From the NCBI RefSeq assembly GCF_000374525.1, contig NZ_KB894572.1, forward strand, positions 496,001 to 560,000: a stretch of 64,000 nt of DNA, in the 5' to 3' direction. The notes under the pieces were generated by a model. The model was given only the letters and a program-made list of their open reading frames with translations, was not told where the DNA came from and ran no database searches. Origin of the DNA: Amorphus coralli DSM 19760 (GTDB taxonomy: Bacteria > Pseudomonadota > Alphaproteobacteria > Rhizobiales > Amorphaceae). Of the stretch, positions 47,087 through 58,241 are shown one piece after another (the first letter of the stretch is position 1; every line of letters begins with the position of its first letter). Position numbers and translations under genes: made by a program.

Positions 47087-48673
47087 ATGCCCCTTCACAT
47101 CGCGCCCTTCCTGCGGCTGGTGAATGCCAGCTTCGTGCTCGCGCGCGAAGGCGTGTTCGGCCTCGCCGTGCTGCCCGACCTGCCGCCGTCGGCACGCTTC
47201 GCCATCAGTGCCGCGCGCCTCGTCGAGCGACGCGGCGTCAAGCGGACCGATGCCGCCGCCCGGCTGACCCAGGCGCTGAACCGGCTCGGGCCGTCCTACG
47301 TCAAGCTCGGCCAGTTCCTGGCGACCCGGGCCGACGTGGTCGGCGCGGACGCGGCTCGGGAACTGGCCAAGCTGCAGGACGAGGTACCGCCGATCTCCGA
47401 CGAGACGGCACGCAAGGCTGTGGCGGAAGGGTTGGGCCGCCCGGTCGAGGACGCGTTTGTCGAATTCGGACCCGCGGTGGCGGCGGCCTCCATCGCCCAG
47501 GTGCATCAGGCAACGGTGCGCGATGCGGATGGCGGCCTGCGCCAAGTGGCGGTGAAGGTGTTGAGGCCGGGGGTTGCCGGGCGCTTTGCCCGGGACCTGG
47601 AGAGCTTCTATCTCGCAGCCCGTCTCGTGGAGCGCTTTGCGCCGCAGGCGCGGCGTCTGCGGCCCCTCGCCGTTGTCGACACGCTGGCGCGCTCGGTGCA
47701 CCTGGAGATGGATCTCCGGCTAGAGGCTGCCGCCCTGTCGGAAATGGCGGAGAATTGCGCCGAGGATCCCGGCTTCCGGGTGCCTGCCGTCGACTGGCAG
47801 CGCACCTCCAAGAGCATCCTCTCCATGGAGTGGATCGACGGCATCAAGCTGTCGAAGGCGGATCTCCTGCGCGAGGCGGGGCTTGATCTCGAACAGCTCG
47901 CCGAAACGGTGCTGCAGTCGTTCCTGCGCCACGCGGTGCGCGACGGCTTCTTCCATGCCGACATGCATCCGGGCAACCTCTTCGTCGAGCCGGACGGCAC
48001 CCTCGTGGCCGTCGATTTCGGTATCACCGGACGGCTCAACGAAAAGGAGCGCAGCTTTCTGGCGCGCATCCTCTTCGGCTTCATCCGGCGCGACTACAAG
48101 ATGGTCGCCGAGGTGCACTTCGAAGCTGGCTACGTGCCCGCCGACCAGGATCCGGACGTGTTTGCCCAGGCGCTCAGGGCCATCGGCGAACCGATCCGCG
48201 ACCAGACCGCCCAGGACATTTCCATGGCGCGGCTTCTGACCCAGCTCTTCGAAGTCACCGAGCTGTTCGCCATGACCACCCAGCCGCGGCTCATCATGCT
48301 GCAGAAAACGATGGTGGTGGTGGAAGGCGTGGCGCGCTCCCTCGATCCGCGGCTCGACATCTGGCACGTCGCCGAACCGGTGATGCGCGGCTGGATGGAA
48401 GAGCACGTGGGGCCGGCCCATTTCTTCCACGAGGCGGGGGAGGGGCTGACGGCCATCGCCCGCTTCATGAGCGAATTCCCGGACTACGTGGAAAAGATGA
48501 GCCGGACGTCCAACGGCCTTACTGGCATGGCGGAGACCGGCCTGGTGCTCGCGGCGGAAACGGTGGACGCCATCGCCGAGGCCGAGGCGCGCCGCTCGCG
48601 CTCGCGCCAGGCCGCGCTTTGGGTAGGCGCCCTGTCGCTTGCCGCGATCGCGTTCTCCGTGGTCTTCGGCTGA
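47087..48673 (+). CDS. ubiB: UbiB, ABC1-family atypical kinase for ubiquinone biosynthesis
   Basis: This 528-residue protein belongs to the ABC1/ADCK family. It shows GPSYVKLGQFLATRADVV (KxGQ motif), AAASIAQVHQA (Ala-rich loop replacing a P-loop), VAVKVLRPGV (ATP lysine), FHADMHPGNLF and VAVDFGITGRL (DFG-like). Two hydrophobic segments at the end (about 485-528) anchor it in the membrane. It supports ubiquinone synthesis together with UbiE. The kinase substrate is not known. Confidence 0.96.
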   Translation: MPLHIAPFLRLVNASFVLAREGVFGLAVLPDLPPSARFAISAARLVERRGVKRTDAAARLTQALNRLGPSYVKLGQFLATRADVVGADAARELAKLQDEVPPISDETARKAVAEGLGRPVEDAFVEFGPAVAAASIAQVHQATVRDADGGLRQVAVKVLRPGVAGRFARDLESFYLAARLVERFAPQARRLRPLAVVDTLARSVHLEMDLRLEAAALSEMAENCAEDPGFRVPAVDWQRTSKSILSMEWIDGIKLSKADLLREAGLDLEQLAETVLQSFLRHAVRDGFFHADMHPGNLFVEPDGTLVAVDFGITGRLNEKERSFLARILFGFIRRDYKMVAEVHFEAGYVPADQDPDVFAQALRAIGEPIRDQTAQDISMARLLTQLFEVTELFAMTTQPRLIMLQKTMVVVEGVARSLDPRLDIWHVAEPVMRGWMEEHVGPAHFFHEAGEGLTAIARFMSEFPDYVEKMSRTSNGLTGMAETGLVLAAETVDAIAEAEARRSRSRQAALWVGALSLAAIAFSVVFG

Positions 48674-48688
48674 GGCGGCGGCCGGAGG

Positions 48689-49471
48689 TCAGTCTGCCGA
48701 CAGAGCCTCGACGGCGCCGATCAGCCGCTCGATATCCTGCGGGCGAGACAGGCGGTGGTCGCCATCCTTGACCAGGGTCAGCACGACGTCGTCGCGAGCG
48801 AGCCGCGTGACGAGATCGGTGACATGGCTCCACGGCACGTCCTCGTCCTGCACACCCTGCAGGATGTGGACGGGGCAGGCGGTCTCGATCGGCCCGCTGT
48901 CATAAAGCAGGTTCAGTCGGCCATCCTCGATGAGCGCCCGGGTGATCGGGTAGGGGGCCTCGCCGTAGGGAGACGGCCGATGCCAGACGCCCTCGTCCTG
49001 GATCGTCCGCTTCACCTCGTCCGGGAACGACGCCCACATAAGCCGCTCGGTGAAGTCGGCGGCGGGCGCGATCAGGACCATGCCGGCGAGCCGGTCGGCG
49101 GTCGCCTTCTGCTTCAGCCTGCGGGCCAGAAGCAGCGCAATCCAGCCACCCATTGAGGAGCCCACCAGGATCGTCGGACCGGTGCAGAACGCGTCGAAAA
49201 CGGCCTCCGCCTCCTCCAGCCACTTCGAAATCGTGCCGTCTTCGAAGCGGCCCCCCGATTCGCCGTGGCCGGAATAGTCGAAGCGCGTGACGGCGCGCCC
49301 GGTGTCCCGGCCCCATTCGTCGAGGGCCACGGCCTTGGTTCCGCCCATGTCGGACATGAAACCGCCCAGCCAGAGGACGGCCGGCGTGGCGCCTGTCCGT
49401 CGCCGGACGGCGATGCGTCGCTCGCCGCCGGCAGGACCGACGCTCAGGAATTCGGGGGCCGCTTCGCTCAT
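48689..49471 (-). CDS. Alpha/beta hydrolase, ABHD10-like
   Basis: This 260-residue hydrolase reads VLWLGGFMSDMGGTKAVALD, TRFDYSGHGESGGRF, the nucleophile elbow ILVGSSMGGWIALLLA, an Asp near GVQDEDVPW and His in KDGDHRLSRP, a full Ser-Asp-His triad. This pattern follows the ABHD10 branch, whose animal member is a thioesterase/acyl-glucuronide esterase; the bacterial substrate is unknown. No signal peptide is present. It converges with ubiB. Confidence 0.88.
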   Translation of the reverse strand: MSEAAPEFLSVGPAGGERRIAVRRRTGATPAVLWLGGFMSDMGGTKAVALDEWGRDTGRAVTRFDYSGHGESGGRFEDGTISKWLEEAEAVFDAFCTGPTILVGSSMGGWIALLLARRLKQKATADRLAGMVLIAPAADFTERLMWASFPDEVKRTIQDEGVWHRPSPYGEAPYPITRALIEDGRLNLLYDSGPIETACPVHILQGVQDEDVPWSHVTDLVTRLARDDVVLTLVKDGDHRLSRPQDIERLIGAVEALSAD

Positions 49472-49587
49472 TTGCCTGTCCTTGCTCCGGTGGTATCGTC
49501 GCGGCCCCTGGCATAGCGACCTCCGGCCCGCGACGCCAACCCCGCTGGCGGTCCAGCGCCGGCCTCCTGCCATTTCCGGTGGTTTTC

Positions 49588-50748
49588 GTGTCCCGTCCGA
49601 CCGTCCTGCAGATCGTTCCCGAACTCCACACGGGCGGTGCCGAGCGCACGGCGGTCGACATGGCGGCTCGGCTCGTCGCGGAGGGATGGCGGGCCATCGT
49701 GCTGTCGCAGGGCGGCCGGCTGGTGGACGAGCTGAAGGCGACCGGCGCTGAGTATGTGGACTTTCCCGCGCGCACCAAGAACCCGTTGAAACTTCGGGCC
49801 AATGCCCGGGCGATCGCCGAGATGATCCGGACGGAAGGCGTCGATATCGTCCACGCCCGCTCGCGCGCCCCGGCCTGGTCGGCCTATTGGGCCGCGCGGC
49901 GCACGGATACGCCGTTCGTGACCACCTACCACGGCGCCTACAATCAGAAATCTCGCCTCAAGGGCCTCTACAATTCGGTCATGGCCCGCGGGGACGTGGT
50001 CATCGCCAACTCCGGCTACACCGCCGACCTGATCCTGGAGCGGCATCCGGTGGCCGCTGGGCGCATCGTCACAATCCATCGCGGCACGGACCTCGCGGCG
50101 TTCGACGAGCCGGACGTGCCGAGCCGTGCCGCGGCGCTGCGCGCCGCCTGGGGGGTCCCCGAGGAGGCTCGGATCATACTGCACCTGGCTCGGCTCACCG
50201 GCTGGAAGGGACAGGGCGTGCTCATCGACGCGCTCGGCCAACTGGACGCACACAGGGACTGCGTGGTCGTGCTGGCCGGTGACGCGCAGGGGCGCGAGGA
50301 CTATCTCGCCTCTCTGAAGGAGCGCATCCACGCGCTCGGACTGGACGGGCGCGTGCTGCTGCCCGGTCACTGCGCCGATGTTCCGGCGGCAATGGCGGCT
50401 GCCGACGCGGTGGTGGTCGCCTCGGTCGAGCCGGAGGCGTTCGGCCGCGCGGCGGTCGAAGCACAGGCCGCCGGCCGGCCGCTGATCGTGTCGGATCTGG
50501 GGGCCGTGGTGGAGACGGTCGCCTCCCCGCCCCTGGTCGCGGACGGCGAGCGGACGGGGTGGAAGGTCCCCCCCGGCGACGCTCAGGCGCTTGCGGCCTG
50601 CCTCGATGGGGTACTCGATCTGGATGCGGAAAGCCGTGCAGCGCTGGCCGCGTATGCGCGCGCCCATGTCCGGCAGAACTTTTCGCTGGACGCGATGACC
50701 GATCAGACGATGGACGTCTACAGGAGCCTGCTACAAGCACGTCCCTAG
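49588..50748 (+). CDS. Glycosyltransferase family 4
   Basis: This protein of about 386 residues has the GT-B fold of GT4 enzymes: VLQIVPELHTGGAERTAVD at the front, VHARSRAPAWSAYWA, NSGYTADLI in the acceptor domain, then LHLARLTGWKGQGVLIDAL, LPGHCADVPAAMAAAD and the donor-binding EAFGRAAVEAQAAGRPLIVSD (E-x7-E). It probably transfers a sugar to a lipid- or polysaccharide-linked acceptor at the inner membrane face; the specific glycan is unknown. Starts GTG 49579 and GTG 49588 are possible; the second gives the family-like MSRPTVLQ. Confidence 0.88.
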   Translation: MSRPTVLQIVPELHTGGAERTAVDMAARLVAEGWRAIVLSQGGRLVDELKATGAEYVDFPARTKNPLKLRANARAIAEMIRTEGVDIVHARSRAPAWSAYWAARRTDTPFVTTYHGAYNQKSRLKGLYNSVMARGDVVIANSGYTADLILERHPVAAGRIVTIHRGTDLAAFDEPDVPSRAAALRAAWGVPEEARIILHLARLTGWKGQGVLIDALGQLDAHRDCVVVLAGDAQGREDYLASLKERIHALGLDGRVLLPGHCADVPAAMAAADAVVVASVEPEAFGRAAVEAQAAGRPLIVSDLGAVVETVASPPLVADGERTGWKVPPGDAQALAACLDGVLDLDAESRAALAAYARAHVRQNFSLDAMTDQTMDVYRSLLQARP

Positions 50749-50961
50749 CGAAAAGGCCGCAGTTTCCGCGCATCTCGCCGTTGACTTCCCGCTGCAAAGA
50801 CCCGATCTTCACTTGGAGGTCGCATTTGCGGCGACCGCGGAGGACACACGGTCGCCCCGGCGCGTTGCGTTCGGGGATGGCGGTGTTGCAGGGTAGTCTC
50901 CCTTGCCTTCCGCGACCGCGCGAACGCAGCCCGTTCCTGAACAGTTGAGGAGAAACGTACC

Positions 50962-51498
50962 ATTCGCCGTCCGCACCGTGCACCGCCGCCCACCAAAGAA
51001 GGGCCGCGCATCAACTCCGATATTCGCGTTCCGCGAGTCCAGCTCGTCGACGCCGAGGGCAACAACCGCGGAATCGTCGAGACCGACGAGGCCATTGCCA
51101 TCGCCGAGGAGTCCGGCCTCGACCTCGTCGAGGTCTCCCCGAACGCCGATCCGCCGGTCTGCAAGATTCTCGACTTCGGCAAGTACAAGTACCAGAGCCA
51201 GAAGAAGGCCGCCGAAGCCCGCAAGAAGCAGAAGACCGTCGAGGTCAAAGAGATCAAGATGCGGCCCAACATCGACACGCATGACTACGACGTGAAGATG
51301 CGGTCGATGAAGCGGTTCTTCGAAGAGGGTGACAAGGTCAAGGTCACGCTGCGATTCCGGGGGCGCGAGATGGCGCACCAGGAACTCGGCATGGACGTGC
51401 TCCGCAAGGTTCGCTCCGAGATCGAGGAAATCGCCAAGGTGGAATCCGAGCCCCGGCTCGAAGGCCGCCAGATGGTGATGGTTCTCGCTCCGCGCTGA
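50962..51498 (+). CDS. infC: Translation initiation factor IF-3, ATT start codon
   Basis: This 178-residue IF-3 starts at a rare ATT: (M)[19 protein letters not shown], then [42 protein letters not shown], the basic linker [20 protein letters not shown] and the C-domain [33 protein letters not shown] ribosome-binding site lies 9 nt upstream of the ATT. The first ATG in frame (51259) would lose the whole N-domain, so it is not the start. Non-AUG starts let IF-3 repress its own translation, the classic autoregulation in enteric bacteria. The 213-bp gap upstream may hold a weak TTGACT-N17-GATCTT promoter. Confidence 0.96.
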   Translation: MRRPHRAPPPTKEGPRINSDIRVPRVQLVDAEGNNRGIVETDEAIAIAEESGLDLVEVSPNADPPVCKILDFGKYKYQSQKKAAEARKKQKTVEVKEIKMRPNIDTHDYDVKMRSMKRFFEEGDKVKVTLRFRGREMAHQELGMDVLRKVRSEIEEIAKVESEPRLEGRQMVMVLAPR

Positions 51499-51570
51499 TT
51501 GACCTGTCCGCCGCTGGCCGTGCCTTTCGGGCAAGACCAGCGACGGGCCACTGACACCGAGATGAATGCG

Positions 51571-51598
51571 AGGCGCTTCCGGGCAACCGGGAGCGCCT
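51571..51598 (+). terminator. Rho-independent terminator after infC
   Basis: A 12-bp stem (51571-51582 with 51587-51598, one wobble) closes a GCAA tetraloop and is followed by TTTG. It isolates infC from the next gene. Confidence 0.85.
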
Positions 51599-51774
51599 TT
51601 TGCGTTCAAGGCGCCGGCCTTGCGGTCGCACGATTGCGAAGGAAAGGCCCGTCTGGTGCTTTCTTGCTGCCACGGGATTGCCGCGATGGCTGCCCATGTT
51701 TGGAACGCACGAACTTCAACGCAAACGCCCGCTCCGGCCACCCGGCCGGTTCGGGCCAGAAGATCGGGTGACCC

Positions 51775-52377
51775 ATGCTAGCGACCCTGACCCGGGAAAC
51801 GATTCAGCCTCAAGCCGAACGCGGGGCCCTGCGCGCCCACTGGACCGGCGAAACCAACGGCGGTCGGTCCGAGGTTCTCCACTACGAGCAGCACGGCAAC
51901 GCGCGCTCCGTTGAAGGCGTAATCGCCGGTGCCCATGTCGGCGAACCGTTCGCGCTCACCTATCGCTGCCTGATGGACCTTGCCTGGTCGGTTCGCCTTT
52001 TCGAGGTCCGACCGCTGGGGGCCGCCGAACCGACGCGGCTCCATTCCGATGGTGCGGGCCGCTGGACGGAAGGGCACGGCGTGCCGCTTGACGAACTCCA
52101 GGGGTGCACGGACCTGGAGTTCGGCGAGACGGCCTTCACGTTGACGCCGATCATCCGCCGGTTGGGGCTTTCGGCCGGGGAGAGCGCCGATCTCGATCTC
52201 GTGTCCCTGTCGGCTGCGGAGATGATCCCGGTGCGCGTGCAGCGGCGGCTGACCTGCGTTCAGCCGCTGTCCATCTATCGGACGGAGGATGTCGAAACGG
52301 GCGAGCGTGTCGAGGTCTCGGTTGACCGGGACGGTTTCGTGACCGCCTTTCCCAGGCGCTTCCTGCGCCTCGCCTGA
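51775..52377 (+). CDS. Putative glycolipid-binding domain protein
   Basis: This 200-residue protein matches the putative glycolipid-binding family (formerly DUF1089): LRAHWTGETNGGRSEVLHYE, GVIAGAHVGEPFALTYRCLMD, WSVRLFEVRPLG, GRWTEGHGVPLDELQGCTDLEF, TLTPIIRRLGL and YRTEDVETGERVEVSVDRDGF. No signal peptide is visible. The structural class suggests binding of a lipid-like ligand. Its function is unknown and it stands alone between terminators. Confidence 0.88.
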   Translation: MLATLTRETIQPQAERGALRAHWTGETNGGRSEVLHYEQHGNARSVEGVIAGAHVGEPFALTYRCLMDLAWSVRLFEVRPLGAAEPTRLHSDGAGRWTEGHGVPLDELQGCTDLEFGETAFTLTPIIRRLGLSAGESADLDLVSLSAAEMIPVRVQRRLTCVQPLSIYRTEDVETGERVEVSVDRDGFVTAFPRRFLRLA

Positions 52378-52429
52378 TGACTTTGGCGCGGCCGGGGCGG
52401 GCCGGAGGCCGCGTCCCCGACTTTCCTGT

Positions 52430-52714
52430 TCAGGGTCGTGAGCGAACGGATTCCAGGATCCGCACGACCAGCCAGATCGGGACCACGATCATCGCGCCGA
52501 GCAGCAGATACTGTCCGATGGAGACCACCGCATCCCAGCCGATCCGGGGCAGACGGTCGATCCAGAAGGTGAGCATGGCGACGACGTCGCCGGGCGTGTA
52601 GCCGAACCCGGCGAAGACCAAGCCGACAACGAACGACAGCACGACCAGCTTGAGGATCACGTTGCCCGGTGATCCGCCGAGAAAACGGCGGGCTGGGGAT
52701 CGGGGGTCGGTCAT
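52430..52714 (-). CDS. DUF6460 inner-membrane protein
   Basis: This 94-residue protein has two hydrophobic helices (about 18-40 and 66-88) and the DUF6460 signatures RRFLGGSPGNVILKL and YLLLGAMIVVPIWLVVR. The family is nearly confined to Hyphomicrobiales and its function is unknown. It lies 102 bp downstream of the CpxP-like gene on the same strand, so it may belong to the sigma-factor unit. Confidence 0.85.
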   Translation of the reverse strand: MTDPRSPARRFLGGSPGNVILKLVVLSFVVGLVFAGFGYTPGDVVAMLTFWIDRLPRIGWDAVVSIGQYLLLGAMIVVPIWLVVRILESVRSRP

Positions 52715-52816
52715 TGCGGGTCTCGTCCTCGGTTCGGTCGCTGCGGCCAGGCTCCGGCCTGCCTCTATATCAAGGATCTCCCGCGTCGATCCGCAACCCC
52801 GTCCGCTCGATCACGA

Positions 52817-53329
52817 TCAGCGGGGCGGGGGGGCGGGATCATCGTCTCGCGGCGGCGGACCGCGGCGGTCGCCGTCCCGCGGGCCGTCGCGTCCACGTCG
52901 GTGCATGCCGATTTCGGCCCGCACGTCGGCGGGCGTCTGGGCCATGATCCGCTCCAGCGCTTGGTGACCGGCTTGCTGCAGAGCGCTCGTGCTCGCCTGT
53001 ATCTTGTCCAGCGCCGCCTCCAGGGCGGCGGGGTCGTAGGGATCCGCCCGCATCGCCGCGTACATCTCCTGGCGGGCGGCGCGGAAGGCGTCGAAATTTG
53101 CCTTCACCGTGGGATCGTTGAAGAGATCGTCGCGCAGGGCCTCTCGCATCTGCGGAGGAAAGGCTCGGTCGGCGGCGGTGAGAAAACCGGAAAAGCCGCC
53201 GCGGGGCGGCGGGTGATCGGGACCGAACACCGAGCGTGCGGCGAAGAATCCGCCGACGGTGAAGTTGATGGCGAGCGAAAGGGCAAGGGCCACCAGGACG
53301 CCGATTGCCCAGGAACCACGCAGGGTCAC
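52817..53329 (-). CDS. CpxP/Spy-like periplasmic heavy-metal sensor protein
   Basis: This 170-residue protein has an N-terminal membrane or signal segment (WAIGVLVALALSLAINFTVG). A helical domain follows with MREALRDDLFNDPTVKANFD, ARQEMYAAMRADPYDPAALEAAL and IMAQTPADVRAEIG, the heavy-metal-resistance/Spy-type pattern, and the tail is Asp/Arg/Pro-rich. The start is GTG, overlapping the anti-sigma stop (GTGA). It probably senses periplasmic stress for the adjacent sigma/anti-sigma pair. That role is inferred from order. Confidence 0.82.
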   Translation of the reverse strand: MTLRGSWAIGVLVALALSLAINFTVGGFFAARSVFGPDHPPPRGGFSGFLTAADRAFPPQMREALRDDLFNDPTVKANFDAFRAARQEMYAAMRADPYDPAALEAALDKIQASTSALQQAGHQALERIMAQTPADVRAEIGMHRRGRDGPRDGDRRGPPPRDDDPAPPPR

Positions 53330-53784
53330 AAGCTGTCTCCTTCGCCGAAGCCGGTTCCGTCCTCGCCCACGCCCAGCACCAGGAGAGCCACTTCCTCGCC
53401 CTGCGAATAGGACTGGGTGGCGGTTTGGTCGATGACCAGACCGAGCGTTGCGCCAAGCGCGATGCAGCCGACGGCGGCACCGGCGAAGGCAGCCATGCGT
53501 ACGGGGGTGAAGAGCGTGGCGAGCGAGGTCATGTCACCGCGCTGACGCTCGCGAACCGTCTGCAGGACGCGACCGACGAGGGCAGCGTCGGTGGCGGCGG
53601 GCGCGGCAATCGCACCAAGATCGGCGTCGAGGGCGCGTGCCGTCTCAAGGAGCCGACGCGCATGGTCGTCCCGTGCGACGAGCGCGTTCACGCTGTCGGC
53701 GGTGCCGCGCGGCCAGTCATGCGGATCGGACCCGCAACGGTCGATCAGCGCTTCCAGGTCGGCAAGGGTGAAGGTCCTGTTCAT
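53326..53784 (-). CDS. Anti-sigma factor (membrane-anchored)
   Basis: This 152-residue protein has a helical cytosolic domain (TFTLADLEALIDRCGSDPHDWP..., to about residue 85), one membrane helix (MAAFAGAAVGCIALGATLGLVI, about 96-117) and a short periplasmic tail ending EDGTGFGEGDSL. The zinc-type HxxxCxxC motif is absent. Position directly after an ECF sigma gene and coupling to the CpxP-like protein identify it as the cognate anti-sigma factor; sequence alone is weak. Confidence 0.8.
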   Translation of the reverse strand: MNRTFTLADLEALIDRCGSDPHDWPRGTADSVNALVARDDHARRLLETARALDADLGAIAAPAATDAALVGRVLQTVRERQRGDMTSLATLFTPVRMAAFAGAAVGCIALGATLGLVIDQTATQSYSQGEEVALLVLGVGEDGTGFGEGDSL

Positions 53785-53845
53785 CGGTTCTCGCTCCGCC
53801 GGCGTCGCGCTCCGTCGCGAACGCCGTCGTACATCCGTCTTCCGT

Positions 53846-54496
53846 TCATCGCGCCCGGTCCCCGTCGCCCACGGCGTCGCGCTCCATTTTCTTCTGTCGC
53901 AGTGTCCGCCGGGCACGCACCAGCAGCTGTTCTGCCGCGCCTTCGCTGACGCCCAGCCGGGCGGCGATCTCGGTGGTGGCAACGTCCCCGGTCGAGGCCA
54001 GCAGGATCGCTGCTCGCTGCCGGGCAGGCAATGCCTTGACGTCGGCCGTTACCGCCTTCAGTTCGTCGCGGACCACCGCCCTGTGTTCCGCTCCAGGCGC
54101 AGGTTCGACCGGATCGTCCACGGTGTCGAGGCCAACGGCCCGGCGCACCTTGCGGCGTCGGTCCAGGTCGATGCACCGGTTCAGAGCGATGCGGTAGATC
54201 CAGGTTAATACCTTCACCCCGCGCGCATCCCAGCGGCCGGCCTTGCGCCACACCGACCAGAAGGTGTCCTGGACGATGTCCTCGGCGTCCGCCGCCGACC
54301 CGGTGAAGCGAAGCGCCAGCGATCGAATCCGGCCGCCGTGGCGCTGCACCAGCTCGGCCAGAGCGCGCTCGTCCCCGCGCCCGATACGGGCGAGGAGCAT
54401 GGCATCCCCGTCTTCGATTGCGTTGGTGTCCACGTGGGTCGTCGGATGGCTTTGTCGGTTCAGCGGTCCGGCGACCGCGTCAATGGAAGCGGCCAT
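53846..54496 (-). CDS. ECF-type RNA polymerase sigma factor
   Basis: This 216-residue sigma factor has region 2 (ARIGRGDERALAELVQRHGG, DAEDIVQDTFWSVWRKAGRW, VKVLTWIYRIALNRCIDLDRRR) and region 4 (LPARQRAAILLASTGDVATTEIAARLGVSEGAAEQLLVRARRTLRQ). It directs a small stress regulon, probably for the envelope given the CpxP-like partner. About 28 extra residues precede region 2. The 290-bp gap upstream should hold its own promoter; I see no clear consensus there. Confidence 0.92.
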   Translation of the reverse strand: MAASIDAVAGPLNRQSHPTTHVDTNAIEDGDAMLLARIGRGDERALAELVQRHGGRIRSLALRFTGSAADAEDIVQDTFWSVWRKAGRWDARGVKVLTWIYRIALNRCIDLDRRRKVRRAVGLDTVDDPVEPAPGAEHRAVVRDELKAVTADVKALPARQRAAILLASTGDVATTEIAARLGVSEGAAEQLLVRARRTLRQKKMERDAVGDGDRAR

Positions 54497-54786
54497 CGAA
54501 ACCTCTCAATCGGTCGTTTCCGGGGCATGTCGACCACAGTCCGGTGCCCGCATGTCAATCTGGTCCCGTGTTCGTCGGTGCAACGCAATTCCAAGAGGGC
54601 CGGCAGGGTCGCCCGAAGGTCGCGCCATGCGGCCGTCTCGATGCTGCAAACGCGGCGCGACCGGGTTCCCTACGCTTCGTTCTGGCAAATGTGCGGCCTA
54701 TCTTGTGAGCCGTGGCTGGCGGGTGCTATCTCGACCGGTGCTGGCCCCGGCGCCAGGCCCGAAGGACCGTGGGAGGGATCTCCGAC

Positions 54787-56745
<1,959 letters not shown>

Positions 56746-56795
56746 CCGGCCCCGGGCCGCAGAGCGGAGGTCCCTCCCGAACCGAAAGGTGCGTC

Positions 56796-58139
56796 ATGGA
56801 CGCCGCAAGCGATGTCCGCCTGCAGGAAATCGTCGAGGAGATCCGCCGGGTCGACGAGATCGACATCCTGTCAGAGGAGGGTACGGCGAAACATGCCGAC
56901 ATGGCCGGGTCGCCCTTCGCCTTCTTCCGGGGCACGGCCAGCCTTTACTACCGCGATCTGCGCGACGGCCGGCTCAAGGTCGATGTTGCCCGGCGCTCGC
57001 TGACCCGGATCCAGGGCGACAGCCATTTCGAGAATTTCGGCTTCCTGACGGAGGGCGGCACCTGGGCCGCCCCGCATCACGTCGTGTTCTGTCCGAACGA
57101 CTTCGACGATGCAGGCGTCGGCCACGCCGAATGGGACCTGATGCGCTACGCCGTCAGCCTCTTCCTCGCCGCGGACCGGGCGAGCTGCGACGAGGACGGC
57201 ATCTATGTCGACTGGCCGCTGGACCGGATCGCGCGCTCGCCGGGCTTCGGCGCCGCCCGCAAGGCAGCCAGGAAGTTTCTGAAGCATTATCGCAAGACCT
57301 GCGCGGATATCGCCGAACGGCCGGATGATTGCTGGGACGAGGTGGTCTGCGACTTCAAGTCGGGCCACTTTCTTGCCGACTTCGAAAAGAAGGCGAAGAA
57401 GCGCGCCGTCGGTGGCAAGGACTTCCACCGAAAATCGAAGCTCGCCAAGGCGGTCGACCTGGAAGGCGCCGTGCCGCGTTTCGGACAGGAGCCCGGCCGG
57501 CTGGAGCGACTACTGGGCCAGCGCGCATCGACCATCGTCGAGGCGTTCCGGCCCTATGTGGACGACACGGTATGCGACGCGGCTGTGCGATACGGGGCGG
57601 GGCTCGGCGCCCGCGATGCCGACCGCTACTATCTCTTGGTGGGGCCGGACGCTGAAGCGCGCGACGGGCAGGACTGGCGTCGGCTGCTTGAGCTCTACCA
57701 CGTGGTCGAAATCAAGGAGCAGCGTCCGGCGGCATTTCAGGCGCACTTCCCCGCCCTTGATCCGGCCAACCTCATGCCGTCGGCGCACCTTGTGGTGGAC
57801 TGTCAGCGGCTGATGCAACGCCGCCCCGACCGGATTCTCGATGAGGTTGAGTGGAACAACAACCACTGGCTCGTGCGGACCCGGCATCACTCCAAGGTGA
57901 GTGCCGACGCGGAGGACCTCGCCGATGGCGACCTTGAGGACAACCTCGTCGATCACGCCAAGGCGTCCGCCCGGGCGATTGCGCTGGCCCATGGCCGCGC
58001 CGACAAGCGATCCCGGCGCTTCGAGTGCCACATGATCGAGCGGCTATCGGGGGACGCGATCGCAGACATGGTCAGCGAAGCGGAAGCCTACGCCACCCGC
58101 GTCATGCAGGACTGGGCGTTGATGCGCCGGGCGCGGTAG
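56796..58139 (+). CDS. DUF2252 family protein
   Basis: This 447-residue protein matches DUF2252: PFAFFRGTASLYYRD, RIQGDSHFENFGFL, the FCPNDFDDAGVGHAEWDLMRYAVSL segment, then VVEIKEQRPAAFQAHF and VDCQRLMQRRPDRILDE. The fold is kinase-like (aminoglycoside-phosphotransferase-related), with GDSHFENF and NDFDD in the positions of catalytic and metal-binding loops. The substrate is unknown. It lies 50 bp after acetoacetyl-CoA synthetase and may be co-transcribed. Confidence 0.9.
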   Translation: MDAASDVRLQEIVEEIRRVDEIDILSEEGTAKHADMAGSPFAFFRGTASLYYRDLRDGRLKVDVARRSLTRIQGDSHFENFGFLTEGGTWAAPHHVVFCPNDFDDAGVGHAEWDLMRYAVSLFLAADRASCDEDGIYVDWPLDRIARSPGFGAARKAARKFLKHYRKTCADIAERPDDCWDEVVCDFKSGHFLADFEKKAKKRAVGGKDFHRKSKLAKAVDLEGAVPRFGQEPGRLERLLGQRASTIVEAFRPYVDDTVCDAAVRYGAGLGARDADRYYLLVGPDAEARDGQDWRRLLELYHVVEIKEQRPAAFQAHFPALDPANLMPSAHLVVDCQRLMQRRPDRILDEVEWNNNHWLVRTRHHSKVSADAEDLADGDLEDNLVDHAKASARAIALAHGRADKRSRRFECHMIERLSGDAIADMVSEAEAYATRVMQDWALMRRAR

Positions 58140-58241
58140 AAGGCTTCCACCTCGCGGGTTGCGTCCGGCCGCGGGTTTGCTATCGAAAGGGCGGGCAGAC
58201 GCCCGACCGCCGAGGAAACCGACTTCCCACCGGGAGAGTTC

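Noticed and set aside
51259-51498. 79-residue IF-3 fragment beginning at ATG
   Set aside because: The frame continues upstream to an ATT with a good ribosome-binding site and a full N-domain, so this is not a separate or truncated gene.
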